Origin: JAGWJU01 sp035533295
GTDB lineage: Bacteria; Elusimicrobiota; Elusimicrobia; UBA1565; UBA9628
Length of the DNA: 64,000 nt
Assembly (NCBI GenBank): GCA_035533295.1
Contig: DATLUA010000046.1
Coordinates: 1-64,000, forward strand
Direction: 5' to 3'
Shown: one piece after another, positions 15,996-25,372 of the stretch
Numbering within the stretch: the first letter of the stretch is position 1
Layout: every line of letters begins with the position of its first letter
Program-made: the position numbers and the translations under genes
Notes under the pieces: generated by a model
What the model was told of the DNA's origin: nothing
Databases searched by the model: none
What the model saw: the letters and a program-made list of their open reading frames with translations, nothing else

Positions 15996-16806
15996 GGAAA
16001 AATCCGGAGCCCACTCCGTGATGAAGCGGGTTCTCGCTGTTTTGCGCGGCGCGGGCGTTTCGGCCGCGGTAAGCCGCGGTGAAAAGTTGCCGCGCGGCGC
16101 CCAAAACGCCCACATCGCGATTGCTGTGGGCGGAGACGGAACCATGCTTCGCGCCGCGCGTCTGTTGTCGCGGCGCCCCATCCCGCTTTTAGGCGTCAAC
16201 GCGGGCGGCCTGGGCTTTTTAACCAGCCTTGACGCCTCGGAGCTTTCGCGCCGGCGCGGCGATCTCGCGCGGGGGCGCTTCGCGTCCGAACGGCGCATGA
16301 CTTTGGAAGTCGAGTGTTTCCGTGGAAAGAAGCGGATCTTCGGGCCGGCGCCGGCCTTCAACGACGCCGTCGTGCGCTGCGGGGATCAGGCGCGCGCCGT
16401 CACCCTGCGCTTGTCCTCGGGCGGGCGGGTTTTGGCCGACTATTTCGGAGACGGGATCATCGTTTCAACGCCGGGAGGCTCGACCGCCTACGCCCTGGCG
16501 GCTTCGGGACCCATCGTGGAGCCCTCTCTGGACGTTCTTTTGGTCGCGCCCATATGCCCGCATACGTTGACGCAAAGACCCCTGGTGCTGCCCGAGGCGC
16601 GCGTGCTCGCGCTGCGCGTCATGGCTCGGAGCGGCCATGAGCCGTACCGCACGATTTTGTCCTTGGATGGGCAAACTGGATGCCGGGTCCGGCCGGGAGA
16701 TGAAATCGTGATCCGCCGCGGGAAAAACCCGCTGACTCTCTTGATGCCGCCGGGCCGCTCTTTTTACGACGTCCTGCGCCGCAAGCTCAAGTGGGGGGAG
16801 CGTTAG
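15907..16806 (+). CDS. nadK: NAD kinase
   Basis: The 299-residue protein has the NAD kinase hallmarks GGDGT (75-79), FNDAVV and GDGIIVSTPGGSTAYALA. It phosphorylates NAD to NADP using ATP or polyphosphate. The TTG at 15907 is chosen because AAGGGA lies 7 bases upstream; ATGs at 15922 and 15928 are alternatives, and the fold begins around residue 20. The gene overlaps comEC by 89 bases in another frame and is followed by recN after one base. Confidence 0.93.
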   Translation: MKSKSMGMPSASKTHSGKRRISSAVLFYNEEKSGAHSVMKRVLAVLRGAGVSAAVSRGEKLPRGAQNAHIAIAVGGDGTMLRAARLLSRRPIPLLGVNAGGLGFLTSLDASELSRRRGDLARGRFASERRMTLEVECFRGKKRIFGPAPAFNDAVVRCGDQARAVTLRLSSGGRVLADYFGDGIIVSTPGGSTAYALAASGPIVEPSLDVLLVAPICPHTLTQRPLVLPEARVLALRVMARSGHEPYRTILSLDGQTGCRVRPGDEIVIRRGKNPLTLLMPPGRSFYDVLRRKLKWGER

Positions 16807-16807
16807 G

Positions 16808-18466
16808 ATGCTCCGGTCCCTGCGCGTTAAGAACTTCGCCGTGGTCGAGGACATCCTCTTCGGGCCCGGAGCCGGATTCAATATCCTAACCGGTGAAACC
16901 GGCGCCGGGAAATCCATTCTCATCGAGGCGCTGGGCTTCGCCTTGGGCTCCCGCGGGAGCTCCCTGTGGCTGCGTTCCGGGGAGAGCCGCCTCCAGGTCG
17001 AGGCGGCTTTCGACGCCGCGGATTTCCCTAAGGAAGCGCGCACGCGTTTTGGCATCCTGGGAGAGCGGGGCGTCATCCGCAGGGAAATGGACGACTCGGG
17101 AAAAAGCCGGTCGTTTTTGAACGGGCACGCGGTGTCCGCCGCGATTTTAAGCGACATCGGATCGGAACTGGTCGATTTCCACGGCCAGCACGAGCAGCAG
17201 AGCCTGACGCGGGAATCTCGCCACCTGGACATTCTGGATCGCTTCGGCGGCCACGAGGAGGAGCGCGCTGCCGTCGCGGAGGCTTTCGAGCGCTGGTCCG
17301 CGCTTAACGCCGAGATGGTCTCCTCGCGCCTTTCCGCGGAAGAACGCGCCAAGCGCATTGATTTTTTGCGCTACCAAGTCCATGAAATTGACGGCGCCAG
17401 GCTTTCCCCCGGCGAGGACGAAGAGCTTGAGGCTCTTTTGCCGCGGCTTAAGAACGGCGAACGCCTGAAGAGCTTGGCCAACTCGGCCCACGAGGTCCTT
17501 TACGAGCAGGAAGGTTCGGCCGCGGCCGGGCTTTTAAAAGCGGAGCGGGCCGTCTCCGAACTGGCGAAAATCGACGAGTCCTTGCGCCCGCTGAGCGAAA
17601 GCCTCTCATCCGCGCGCGCGGCGGTGGAGGAAGCCGCCCGGGATTTGGGGATCTATCGGTCCCGCCTGGAGCTCGACCCGGGAAGGCTCGATGAGATTTT
17701 GGGGCGTCTTGAGAAGCTGTCGGTTTTGAAGAAAAAATACGGCCCCGCTCTGGCCGACGTCCTGGAGTCTCATGGGCGCCTAGCCGAGGAGCTTTCGCGC
17801 TTGGAGCATTTTGACGAGCGCTCCGGACTTTTAGAGGAGGAACTTTCCCGCGCGGCCGAGACGCTGGACGCGGCTTGCCTGAAGGTTCATCAAGCACGCC
17901 TCAAAAGCGCCAAGAAATTGGAGGGTGCCCTGGCCAAGGAAATCGCGGGCCTGGGATTCTCGCAGGCCCGTTTTTTCGTTGCGGTCGAGATGGAGGAAGG
18001 CTCTTACCGGAAAACCGGGGCGGACACGGTGGAATTCATGTTCTGCGCCAACCCCGGAGAGTCTTTGCGCCCGATGAAGGACGTCGCTTCGGGCGGGGAG
18101 CTCTCGCGCCTGATGCTGGGCTTGAAAACCGTTTTGGCCAAAGCGGACCGCGTTCCCGTTTTGGTTTTCGATGAGGCGGACGCCGGCGTGGGCGCCGCCA
18201 CCGCGCGGGCCGTGGGACAGAAATTGGCCGGGCTGGGGCGCTCCCGGCAGGTGCTCTGCGTCACTCATCTGCCCCAAGTTGCTTGTTGGGCCAAGAACCA
18301 GTATTTTATCAGCAAGGCTGCGGTTCATGGCCGAACCACCGTATCTTTGGAAAAACTTGACGGGGAACGGCGGCTTGACGCCTTGGCGCTGATGTTGGGC
18401 GGCCGCTCGGCCACCGCCGCCAGCCGCAAGCACGCTCAGGAACTCCTGGAGAACTCCGTTTTATGA
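16808..18466 (+). CDS. recN: DNA repair protein RecN
   Basis: This is a 552-residue SMC-like ATPase acting in double-strand break repair. It shows the N-terminal Walker A GETGAGKS (29-36), the family motif DFHGQHEQQSL, a central coiled-coil stretch, the ABC signature region SGGELSRLMLGLK, and Walker B VLVFDEADAGVG. The stop overlaps the gltX start (ATGA), so recN and gltX are translationally coupled. Confidence 0.95.
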   Translation: MLRSLRVKNFAVVEDILFGPGAGFNILTGETGAGKSILIEALGFALGSRGSSLWLRSGESRLQVEAAFDAADFPKEARTRFGILGERGVIRREMDDSGKSRSFLNGHAVSAAILSDIGSELVDFHGQHEQQSLTRESRHLDILDRFGGHEEERAAVAEAFERWSALNAEMVSSRLSAEERAKRIDFLRYQVHEIDGARLSPGEDEELEALLPRLKNGERLKSLANSAHEVLYEQEGSAAAGLLKAERAVSELAKIDESLRPLSESLSSARAAVEEAARDLGIYRSRLELDPGRLDEILGRLEKLSVLKKKYGPALADVLESHGRLAEELSRLEHFDERSGLLEEELSRAAETLDAACLKVHQARLKSAKKLEGALAKEIAGLGFSQARFFVAVEMEEGSYRKTGADTVEFMFCANPGESLRPMKDVASGGELSRLMLGLKTVLAKADRVPVLVFDEADAGVGAATARAVGQKLAGLGRSRQVLCVTHLPQVACWAKNQYFISKAAVHGRTTVSLEKLDGERRLDALALMLGGRSATAASRKHAQELLENSVL

Positions 18467-19935
18467 ACGACAGCGACTCAAAAGTCCGCACCCGCTTCGC
18501 TCCGTCCCCGACCGGTTTTTTGCATATCGGCGGCGCTCGCACGACGCTTTTTAACTGGCTTTTCGCCCGCCACCACAAAGGCGCCTTTGTGCTGCGTATC
18601 GAGGATACGGATGAGGTCCGCTCGACCGAGGATTCCGTAACGGCGATTTTGGAGTCCATCCGCTGGATGGGGATGGACTGGGATGAAGGGCCGTTGGACT
18701 TATCCCAAAGCCGCGGCCCTTACGGCCCGTATTTCCAGATGCAGCGCCTCGAACTCTACCGCGGGTATTTGAACCAGCTTCTCAAGGAAGGCAAGGCCTA
18801 TCATTGCTACTGCTCAAAAGAGGATCTGGACGCCATGCGCCGCTTGGCCCAGTTGGAAAAGCGTCCGCCGCGCTATGACGGGCGCTGCCGCCGTCTAACG
18901 GATAAGCAGCGGCAAGAGCTTGAAACGGCCGGAAAGAAGCCTGCGGTGCGCTTTAAGATGCCGGAAGACGGCGCCACGGTAGTCCCTGATTTAATCCGCG
19001 GAGCGGTCTCTTTCGAGAACAAGCTCCAACAAGATTTCGTCATCTGGAAAACTTCCGATGGACCGACCTATAACTTTGCCTGCGTGGTGGATGACCATTT
19101 GATGGAGATCAGCCACGTCATTCGCGGCGATGAGCACCTTTCCAATACACCGTCGCAGGTCCAAATCTACGAGGCCTTGGGATGGCCTTTGCCCCGCTTC
19201 GCCCATCTATCGATGATCATGGGTCCCGATGGAGCGAAGCTGTCCAAGCGCCACGGCGCGACCTCGGTCCTGGAGTACAGGGATCAGGGTTTTCTTCCCG
19301 CCGCCCTGCGCAATTATTTGTCTCTTTTGGGTTGGTCCACGTCCGATTCGCAGCAAATATTCAGCGAAGAGGAACTCGTCGCCAAGTTCGACTTGGCGGG
19401 CTGCCAAAAAAGCCCCGCGACGTTCGATCCGGTCAAGCTGACCTGGATGAATGCGGAGTATATCCGCAAGACTCCGGTCCCGGCGCTGCTTGAGATGGCC
19501 CGACCTTTTTTTGCGGCGTCCAACGTCGATACCAAAAATGGGCCGGCTCTCGAGAAGGCGGCGGCTTTGGAGCGCGAGAAATACCGGCTCTTGAGCGAGA
19601 TTCCCGGCTTGGTGAGTTTTTTCTATCAAGACAAAGTCGAGTTTTCTCCCAAGGCTATGGACAAGGTTCTTCGCCAGCCCGGAGTCAAATCCGTTTTGAA
19701 CGGCTTGGGAGAAGATTTGCGCGCCTTCGAGCCGTTCTCGGAGAAAGCGCTCGAGGAGCGCATCCGGAAGTTCTGCGCGGACAAAGGGCTCAAGACCGGC
19801 CAGGTTTTCCATCCCCTGCGGGCGGCCGTCAGCGGCCGGACAGAGGGCCCCAGCCTCTTCGCGATGCTGGAGGTGATGGGTCGGGAAAAAGTCGTTTCCC
19901 GCATCGAATCTGCGGCGACGCTTCTTAGCGCGTGA
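18463..19935 (+). CDS. gltX: Glutamyl-tRNA synthetase
   Basis: This 490-residue class I synthetase has the HIGH-type motif in APSPTGFLHIGGAR, the KMSKS-type motif KLSKRHG and the conserved LRIEDTD. It charges tRNA-Glu; whether it also charges tRNA-Gln cannot be told here. Length is normal. It overlaps recN by four bases. Confidence 0.95.
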   Translation: MNDSDSKVRTRFAPSPTGFLHIGGARTTLFNWLFARHHKGAFVLRIEDTDEVRSTEDSVTAILESIRWMGMDWDEGPLDLSQSRGPYGPYFQMQRLELYRGYLNQLLKEGKAYHCYCSKEDLDAMRRLAQLEKRPPRYDGRCRRLTDKQRQELETAGKKPAVRFKMPEDGATVVPDLIRGAVSFENKLQQDFVIWKTSDGPTYNFACVVDDHLMEISHVIRGDEHLSNTPSQVQIYEALGWPLPRFAHLSMIMGPDGAKLSKRHGATSVLEYRDQGFLPAALRNYLSLLGWSTSDSQQIFSEEELVAKFDLAGCQKSPATFDPVKLTWMNAEYIRKTPVPALLEMARPFFAASNVDTKNGPALEKAAALEREKYRLLSEIPGLVSFFYQDKVEFSPKAMDKVLRQPGVKSVLNGLGEDLRAFEPFSEKALEERIRKFCADKGLKTGQVFHPLRAAVSGRTEGPSLFAMLEVMGREKVVSRIESAATLLSA

Positions 19936-19981
19936 GGCGCCTATTTTGGATATGGATCAAAAAGGAGAAGTTTTATAGAGT

Positions 19982-20467
19982 ATGCCCATGAAAAAGAAAT
20001 CAGCCAAGAAATCGGGAAAATCCGCGGCGGCTAAGATCGCGGCCTCGGGCAAAGGCGTCAAGCCGGGCCTGCTTTCCATCCGGAAACAGCTTTTGACCAT
20101 GCGCGACGAGGTTCTCAAGGCCTCGGAACGCAAAGAGATCGTCACCGACGTGGGCGGTTCGACCGGCGATTCAGTGGACGAGGCAAGCCAATCCATCGAG
20201 CGGGAGCTGCTCTTTGAGCTTTCCGACAGCGGGAGAACGACTCTGGATCAGATCGAGGCCGCGTTGCGCAAAATCGACCGCGGCGTTTACGGCGTTTGCG
20301 AGTCCTGCCGCAAACCCATCGCGAAGCTGCGTCTCAAGACCCTGCCGTTCGCGCGCTACTGCATCAATTGCCAGAACGGCGCCGAGAAGTCCCCGGAGTC
20401 GCGTTTGGAGCCGGTTGCGGAGCTTTCCGCGGCCGGCGGAGAAGACGTCTCCGCTTCGGACTCCTGA
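19982..20467 (+). CDS. DksA/TraR-type zinc-finger protein
   Basis: The 161-residue protein has a Lys/Ala-rich N-terminus, a coiled-coil helical part (residues 30-100) and a DksA-type zinc finger C106-x2-C109-x17-C127-x2-C130 (CESCRK and CINCQN). Such proteins bind in the RNA polymerase secondary channel or act as general stress factors. The segment GVYGVCESCRKPI is typical. The DksA acidic tip (D-x-x-D-x-A) is replaced by GDSVDEAS, so it belongs to the broader family rather than being a strict DksA. A start two codons later is possible. Confidence 0.85.
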   Translation: MPMKKKSAKKSGKSAAAKIAASGKGVKPGLLSIRKQLLTMRDEVLKASERKEIVTDVGGSTGDSVDEASQSIERELLFELSDSGRTTLDQIEAALRKIDRGVYGVCESCRKPIAKLRLKTLPFARYCINCQNGAEKSPESRLEPVAELSAAGGEDVSASDS

Positions 20468-20487
20468 AAAAACGGCGTTTCTTCGTC

Positions 20488-20516
20488 TTGAAAAGTTAAC
20501 ACGCCTACGCTACCCT
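20488..20516 (+). promoter_or_regulatory. Promoter of the GYF-domain gene
   Basis: TTGAAA (20488-20493) and TACCCT (20511-20516) are 17 bases apart, giving a leader of about 17 bases before the ATG at 20540. Confidence 0.4.
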
Positions 20517-20539
20517 AATGGGGCGGTCGTCGCACGCCC

Positions 20540-22441
20540 ATGAAATACTTCATTTATAAGGACGCGGATATTTCCGGCCCTTACGACTCGGAAGAGCTAA
20601 GGCGCCTGAACGCGGATCCCGACACCTTGGCCTACGCCGAAGCTCCTTCTTCGGGCGGGGGGAAGCTGTGGCGCCCCTTGGCTGAAATCCTGAATTTTCC
20701 CATCGAGGACGAGCCGGCTTCGATGGCTGCCCTGCCTCCGATTCCAGAGAAGAGCCTTGATGAAATGATCGTCGATTTTGATTTAGATCCCGAGCTCTGG
20801 TCCGGGGGTGAAGCGCGGTTCTTGGGAAATCCTGATGCCGAGCCTCCTCTGGACGTATTCTTGGATCTTATTGAGATCGCGCCCGAGTTGGGCCTGCCGA
20901 AAATTCAAGAGGAGCGTCCGCGACCGGAGACGCCCAAAGAACCGGCGCCGGAAACGTCCAACGAGGCCGCTCTTTTACTGGAAGTGGCCAGGTTGCGCGA
21001 ACGGCTTGCCGCGTTGGAAGAGTCCAAGGAGGTCAAGGCTGATAAGAGGGAGGATTTCCCGTCGTCGGCGCCGGTCGAGGAACCCGTTCCCGCCATTTCC
21101 GCCGCGATTCCTGAGCCGGAACGGGAGGTCTCTCTCGCGCCCGCGGACGTCATCTTTGAAGCGCCCAAAACTTTTCCCGTTCTCGAGACTCCACGAGAGG
21201 CGGCTCCCATGCCGATGGAACAGGAGGAGCCGGCTTTTGTCGCGCCGCAACCCGCAGCGGCGCCCGAACCAAAATCAGGGCTTGAAAAAGAACTGGGGCC
21301 AAGCGCGCCTCAGCAGACGGAACTTGCCGCTGCGGTGGCCGCGTTTCCAGAGCCGTCGCCTCAAGAAGTTCCGGCGCCTGAGTCGGCCCTTGAAGCATCG
21401 GCCTCGATTCCGGAGGCCGAGCCGCCCGCCAAGTCCGGAACATTCGAATCCGAACTGCAGAAAGTCCTGGGCCCTGCTTCTGAAATTTCTGCTTTTAGTC
21501 CGGCCCCGGCGCCGTTCGCCGCGCCAGCGCCACAGCCCCAAAACGTGCAGTCCCAGTCGGAACCCGCGAGCCTATTTGCCGCGACGCCGGGAGCGGGACT
21601 TTCAGCCGTGCCTTCGGCTTCTGAATTCACCACGGGAATTTTTGGAACAGTTCCGTCGTTCCAGGCTCCAATCGAGCCCGCGTCCCAACCTCCGGGTTCG
21701 GGAACTGAGTTCGCCGCCAAACCTGCGTCCATCCCGGGATTGGATACCGCTCCCACCCAGCCTTTTGCGGCCGCGCCCGCCGTTTCTACGCAGAATTTGA
21801 TTTCTGAGTTGGCGCCGGCAACGGCTTCGGCGCCGCCCGGCAAAGCCAAAGCGGCGACAAAGCCCAAGAAAAAGAGCCCTAAGGGGGTTTATTTTATTTT
21901 GGGAGGACTCATCGTCGCCGCGGCGGGCGGCGGTTTTTTTCTTTTGACCGGCGGCTTTAATTCTTCGCGGCCGGCGCCTTCTCCCGCCCCCGCCGCCAGT
22001 CCCGTTTCCGCGCCGCCGCCCGCCGCTCCGGCTCAGCAGGCGGCTTCCCCGCAAACTGCCCAGACGCAGCAGCAGGCGCCCGCTCCGATTTCGCCCGAAG
22101 CCCAAGCGGCCATTGATTTGGTGAAGAGTTATCCCTTGGACGGCAATCGCGGCACCGTCGCCCAGTGGCTCCAGTATTCCTTCACGGCCAATCCTGGGGA
22201 TGACAATAGGGAGGAGTGGACGGCGGGCGCCTTGAGCGGCGCCAGCTACGAGGTCCAGTACCGCGTAGTTCCAGGACCGCAAAGTTCGCTTCCTCAGTCC
22301 ATTTCCTATCTTTTCGCGGCAGACGCGGACCGCCAAACCGTCCAGGGAGCCAATGCCGCGGCTAAGCAGCTTCTTTCCGGCGGTCAAAGCGCCGTTTCCG
22401 CTCCCCAGCCGCAATCCGCTCAGCCCGCCCCGCAGCAATAG
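20540..22441 (+). CDS. GYF_2-type domain protein with Pro/Ala-rich linker and one membrane helix
   Basis: Residues 1-55 (KYFIYKDADISGPYDSEELR) resemble the GYF_2/DUF4339 domain, which binds peptides. Residues about 60-440 are Pro/Ala/Glu-rich and low in complexity. A basic patch (KPKKKSPKG) leads into a single membrane helix near residues 449-470, followed by another Pro/Gln-rich linker and a folded C-terminal domain of about 100 residues. The topology suggests a cytoplasmic GYF domain tethered to a periplasmic domain. It lies directly upstream of pilB, so a link to pilus assembly is possible but not shown. Confidence 0.65.
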   Translation: MKYFIYKDADISGPYDSEELRRLNADPDTLAYAEAPSSGGGKLWRPLAEILNFPIEDEPASMAALPPIPEKSLDEMIVDFDLDPELWSGGEARFLGNPDAEPPLDVFLDLIEIAPELGLPKIQEERPRPETPKEPAPETSNEAALLLEVARLRERLAALEESKEVKADKREDFPSSAPVEEPVPAISAAIPEPEREVSLAPADVIFEAPKTFPVLETPREAAPMPMEQEEPAFVAPQPAAAPEPKSGLEKELGPSAPQQTELAAAVAAFPEPSPQEVPAPESALEASASIPEAEPPAKSGTFESELQKVLGPASEISAFSPAPAPFAAPAPQPQNVQSQSEPASLFAATPGAGLSAVPSASEFTTGIFGTVPSFQAPIEPASQPPGSGTEFAAKPASIPGLDTAPTQPFAAAPAVSTQNLISELAPATASAPPGKAKAATKPKKKSPKGVYFILGGLIVAAAGGGFFLLTGGFNSSRPAPSPAPAASPVSAPPPAAPAQQAASPQTAQTQQQAPAPISPEAQAAIDLVKSYPLDGNRGTVAQWLQYSFTANPGDDNREEWTAGALSGASYEVQYRVVPGPQSSLPQSISYLFAADADRQTVQGANAAAKQLLSGGQSAVSAPQPQSAQPAPQQ

Positions 22442-22444
22442 ACC

Positions 22445-22473
22445 TTGACAGAAATGGATATGTCCGTTATCTT
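22445..22473 (+). promoter_or_regulatory. Promoter of the pilBTC operon
   Basis: A consensus TTGACA (22445-22450) is 17 bases from TATCTT (22468-22473). Transcription would start near 22480, just before the AAGAGG ribosome site of pilB. This is the best -35 match in the window. Confidence 0.65.
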
Positions 22474-22491
22474 TAGTAAGAGGCGGACCTG

Positions 22492-24270
22492 ATGCCGGCC
22501 CTGAAAGAATCCACCAATCCTATAGCCATTTCGACGCGCCTGGGAGAACTTCTTGTCTCCGAGGCGCTCCTGACCTATGACCAACTCCATGAGTGCATGG
22601 ACGAGCACAAGAAGACCGGACGCATCCTAAGCGCCGTTATCATCGACAAAGGCTATCTTACTTCCGAAAAACTTGTTGAATTTGTAAGCCAAAAGTGCGG
22701 CTTTAAGTTCGTGCGGCTCGCCGATCGCGGCGCCATAAAAAAAGACGTGCTGAAAATGGTGCCGGAAAAAATGGTCCGCCAGAAGCTCATCCTGCCCATC
22801 CAATTCGCCGACGACCAGTTGACCGTCGCCATGTGCGATCCGCTGAACGTCATGGCTGTGGATGAAATCCGTATTACGACGGGCCTCAAGGTCAACGTCG
22901 TTATCACCCCGGAATCAGACCTCGTCGACGCCATAGAAAGGGCCTATGGGAACGAGGAGGCGGCCGGCAAAAAAGTTTTAGAGGAAGCCAAAAAACAGGC
23001 GGGCGAGGAAGGCGGTCTGGTCGTTCAAAAAGCCAAGGAAAAATCGGCCGAGGATGAGGATGACGATTCGGCCACGCAGATTAGCCAGGAAGAGCAAGGC
23101 GGCATCATCCAGATAGTCAACCTGTTGCTGGTCCGCGCGGTCAAATGCAAGGCCTCGGACATCCACATCGAGCCCTACCAGAAAACGCTGAGAGTGCGCT
23201 ACCGCATGGATGGGGTGCTCTACGAGCAGCCCTCGCCTCCCAAGAAGTTCTTGAACGCCATCGTCTCGCGACTCAAGATTATGGCCAGCTTGGATATCGC
23301 GGAGCGGCGCCGACCCCAGGACGGGCGCATTAAGGTCAAGATCGGCGAAAAGGAGGTGGACCTGCGCATTTCCATCTGCCCCTGCACATCGGGGGAAAAA
23401 GTCGTCATCCGGATTATGGATTCCGCGGCGACACGTCTTGATATCGGCCAGTTGGGCATGGACCCTGAAAACTTCTCGATTTTCAACAAGCATATTAAGG
23501 ATCCGCACGGCATAATCCTGGTAACTGGCCCCACGGGTTCGGGAAAATCCACCACGCTTTATTCCACGTTGCATACGCTCAATTCTCCGGACGTCAACAT
23601 CATGACCGCCGAAGATCCCGTGGAATTGGTTCTTCAGGGCATCAATCAAGTCCACTGCAACGCTGAAATCGGCCTTACCTTCGCCTCGAGCCTGCGTTCC
23701 TTCCTGCGCCAGGATCCGGACATCATCATGGTGGGGGAAATTCGCGATCAGGAAACCATGACCATCGCTATCAACGCAGCCCTGACCGGGCACTTGGTTT
23801 TTTCCACTCTGCACACCAACGACGCGCCGGGCGCCGTGACCCGCATCATGATGATGGATATCGATCCGGTCTTGGTCTCCTCGGCGCTCATCATGGTCGT
23901 GGCCCAGCGGCTGGTGCGCACCATCTGCAAGGACTGCAAGGAGCCCTACGAAGTCGAAACGCAATGGCTCGCCAATTTGGGGGTCCCGGACAAGCAGCGT
24001 CCGGACAAGCCCAAAGTCACCCTTTATAAAGGAAAGGGATGCGAGAATTGCGCCGGAACCGGCTATCGGGGCCGAATCGGCATCCACGAAGTGCTCGAGC
24101 TCACGGACAATATCCGTGAGCTCATCAGCCAGAAAGCCACGGCCATGAGCATTAAGGATGCCGCGCTCAAAAACGGCATGATCACGCTTGAGCAATCGGC
24201 CGTGCGCAAGCTGCTGGCAGGACTCACCACCGCGGAGGAGGTCATCCGCGTGACCGGCAGCCATACCTAG
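22492..24270 (+). CDS. pilB: Type IV pilus assembly ATPase PilB
   Basis: The 592-residue protein has an N-terminal MshEN-type domain (residues 10-155), a short acidic linker (about 185-200), the GspE/PilB core with Walker A GPTGSGKST (346-354), the Asp-box and Walker B regions, and a C-terminal four-cysteine zinc module (CKDC and CENC, followed by GYRGRIGIHE). PilB powers pilus extension by extracting pilin from the inner membrane. It heads the cluster pilB-pilT-pilC. Confidence 0.95.
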   Translation: MPALKESTNPIAISTRLGELLVSEALLTYDQLHECMDEHKKTGRILSAVIIDKGYLTSEKLVEFVSQKCGFKFVRLADRGAIKKDVLKMVPEKMVRQKLILPIQFADDQLTVAMCDPLNVMAVDEIRITTGLKVNVVITPESDLVDAIERAYGNEEAAGKKVLEEAKKQAGEEGGLVVQKAKEKSAEDEDDDSATQISQEEQGGIIQIVNLLLVRAVKCKASDIHIEPYQKTLRVRYRMDGVLYEQPSPPKKFLNAIVSRLKIMASLDIAERRRPQDGRIKVKIGEKEVDLRISICPCTSGEKVVIRIMDSAATRLDIGQLGMDPENFSIFNKHIKDPHGIILVTGPTGSGKSTTLYSTLHTLNSPDVNIMTAEDPVELVLQGINQVHCNAEIGLTFASSLRSFLRQDPDIIMVGEIRDQETMTIAINAALTGHLVFSTLHTNDAPGAVTRIMMMDIDPVLVSSALIMVVAQRLVRTICKDCKEPYEVETQWLANLGVPDKQRPDKPKVTLYKGKGCENCAGTGYRGRIGIHEVLELTDNIRELISQKATAMSIKDAALKNGMITLEQSAVRKLLAGLTTAEEVIRVTGSHT

Positions 24271-24289
24271 GCATGAAGGAGTCACGCTG

Positions 24290-25366
24290 ATGGTCTCGAT
24301 GAGCGACCTGCTCATTCTCATGCATGAGAAGGGCGCCTCGGATTTGCACCTGACAGTGGGCTCCGTGCCCATGCTGCGCGTCGACGGGGATTTGGCTCCG
24401 ACGCCTTTCGATAAGTTGACCGCAGAGTCATGCCAAGTCCTGGTGTTTTCTCTTCTGACGGAGACGCAACGGCAGAAATTTGAAGCGACGAACGAGCTTG
24501 ATCTGGCCTTCGGCTTCAAAGGCCTGGGCCGTCTGCGCATGAATATCTACCGCCAGCGGGGGGCTATAGGCGCGGCCATTCGTTCCATCCCCTCGACGTT
24601 CAAGACCTTCGAGGATTTGGGCATGCCGCCGGTGGTTCATGACATCATGAAGATTCCCAAAGGCCTGGTGCTGGTGACCGGCCCCACGGGCTCGGGAAAA
24701 TCGACCACGCTGGCCAGCATGATCGACTACTTGAACGAGCATCGCAGCGCGCACATCGTGACCATCGAGGATCCCATCGAGTACGTGCACGCGCACAAAA
24801 AAGGCCTGGTCAACCAGCGCGAGGTGGGGCAGGACACGGAGAGCTTTCCCAAGGCCCTTAAGTACGTCCTGCGCCAGGACCCCGACATCATCTTGATCGG
24901 CGAAATGCGCGACTTGGACACTGTTTCCGCGGCGCTGACCATCGCGGAGACCGGGCACCTGGTCTTCGCCACCCTGCATACGACCGACTGCGCGCAAAGC
25001 ATCAACCGCATCATCGACGTTTTCCCGCAGGAACAAATCGATCAAGTGCGCGTGCAGCTTTCCTTCGTGCTGCAGGCCGTTTTCGCCCAGCAGCTTCTTT
25101 CGCATATTTCCGGCGCTGGCCGGGTGCTGGCTTCCGAGGTCCTGGTCGTGACCGCCGCCATCCGGAACCTTATCCGGGAGCAGAAGGTCGAACAAATCCA
25201 GCTGGCCATCCAGACCGGCGGAAAATTCGGGATGCAGACGATGAACCAATCGCTGGCGGAGCTCTACCGCAAGCAACGCATCAGCTTCCAGGAGGCGATG
25301 GAGCATTCTCTCGACCCCGAGGACTTGAGGCGCCTGATGCAGCGCTCCATGGCCCCGGTGAAATAA
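24290..25366 (+). CDS. pilT: Pilus retraction ATPase PilT
   Basis: The 358-residue protein has the PilT N-terminus (LLILMHEKGASDLHLT), Walker A GPTGSGKST (131-139), the His-box region and the diagnostic AIRNLIRE motif near the C-terminus. PilT depolymerises pili and drives twitching and DNA uptake. A ribosome site AAGGAG lies upstream. Both extension and retraction motors sit in one operon, which supports dynamic pili. Confidence 0.95.
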   Translation: MVSMSDLLILMHEKGASDLHLTVGSVPMLRVDGDLAPTPFDKLTAESCQVLVFSLLTETQRQKFEATNELDLAFGFKGLGRLRMNIYRQRGAIGAAIRSIPSTFKTFEDLGMPPVVHDIMKIPKGLVLVTGPTGSGKSTTLASMIDYLNEHRSAHIVTIEDPIEYVHAHKKGLVNQREVGQDTESFPKALKYVLRQDPDIILIGEMRDLDTVSAALTIAETGHLVFATLHTTDCAQSINRIIDVFPQEQIDQVRVQLSFVLQAVFAQQLLSHISGAGRVLASEVLVVTAAIRNLIREQKVEQIQLAIQTGGKFGMQTMNQSLAELYRKQRISFQEAMEHSLDPEDLRRLMQRSMAPVK

Positions 25367-25372
25367 CGCCTT

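Noticed and set aside
22978..24540. A 520-codon minus-strand reading across pilB and pilT
   Set aside because: It is antisense to well-supported ATPase genes, has no recognisable motifs and arises from GC-rich third positions.
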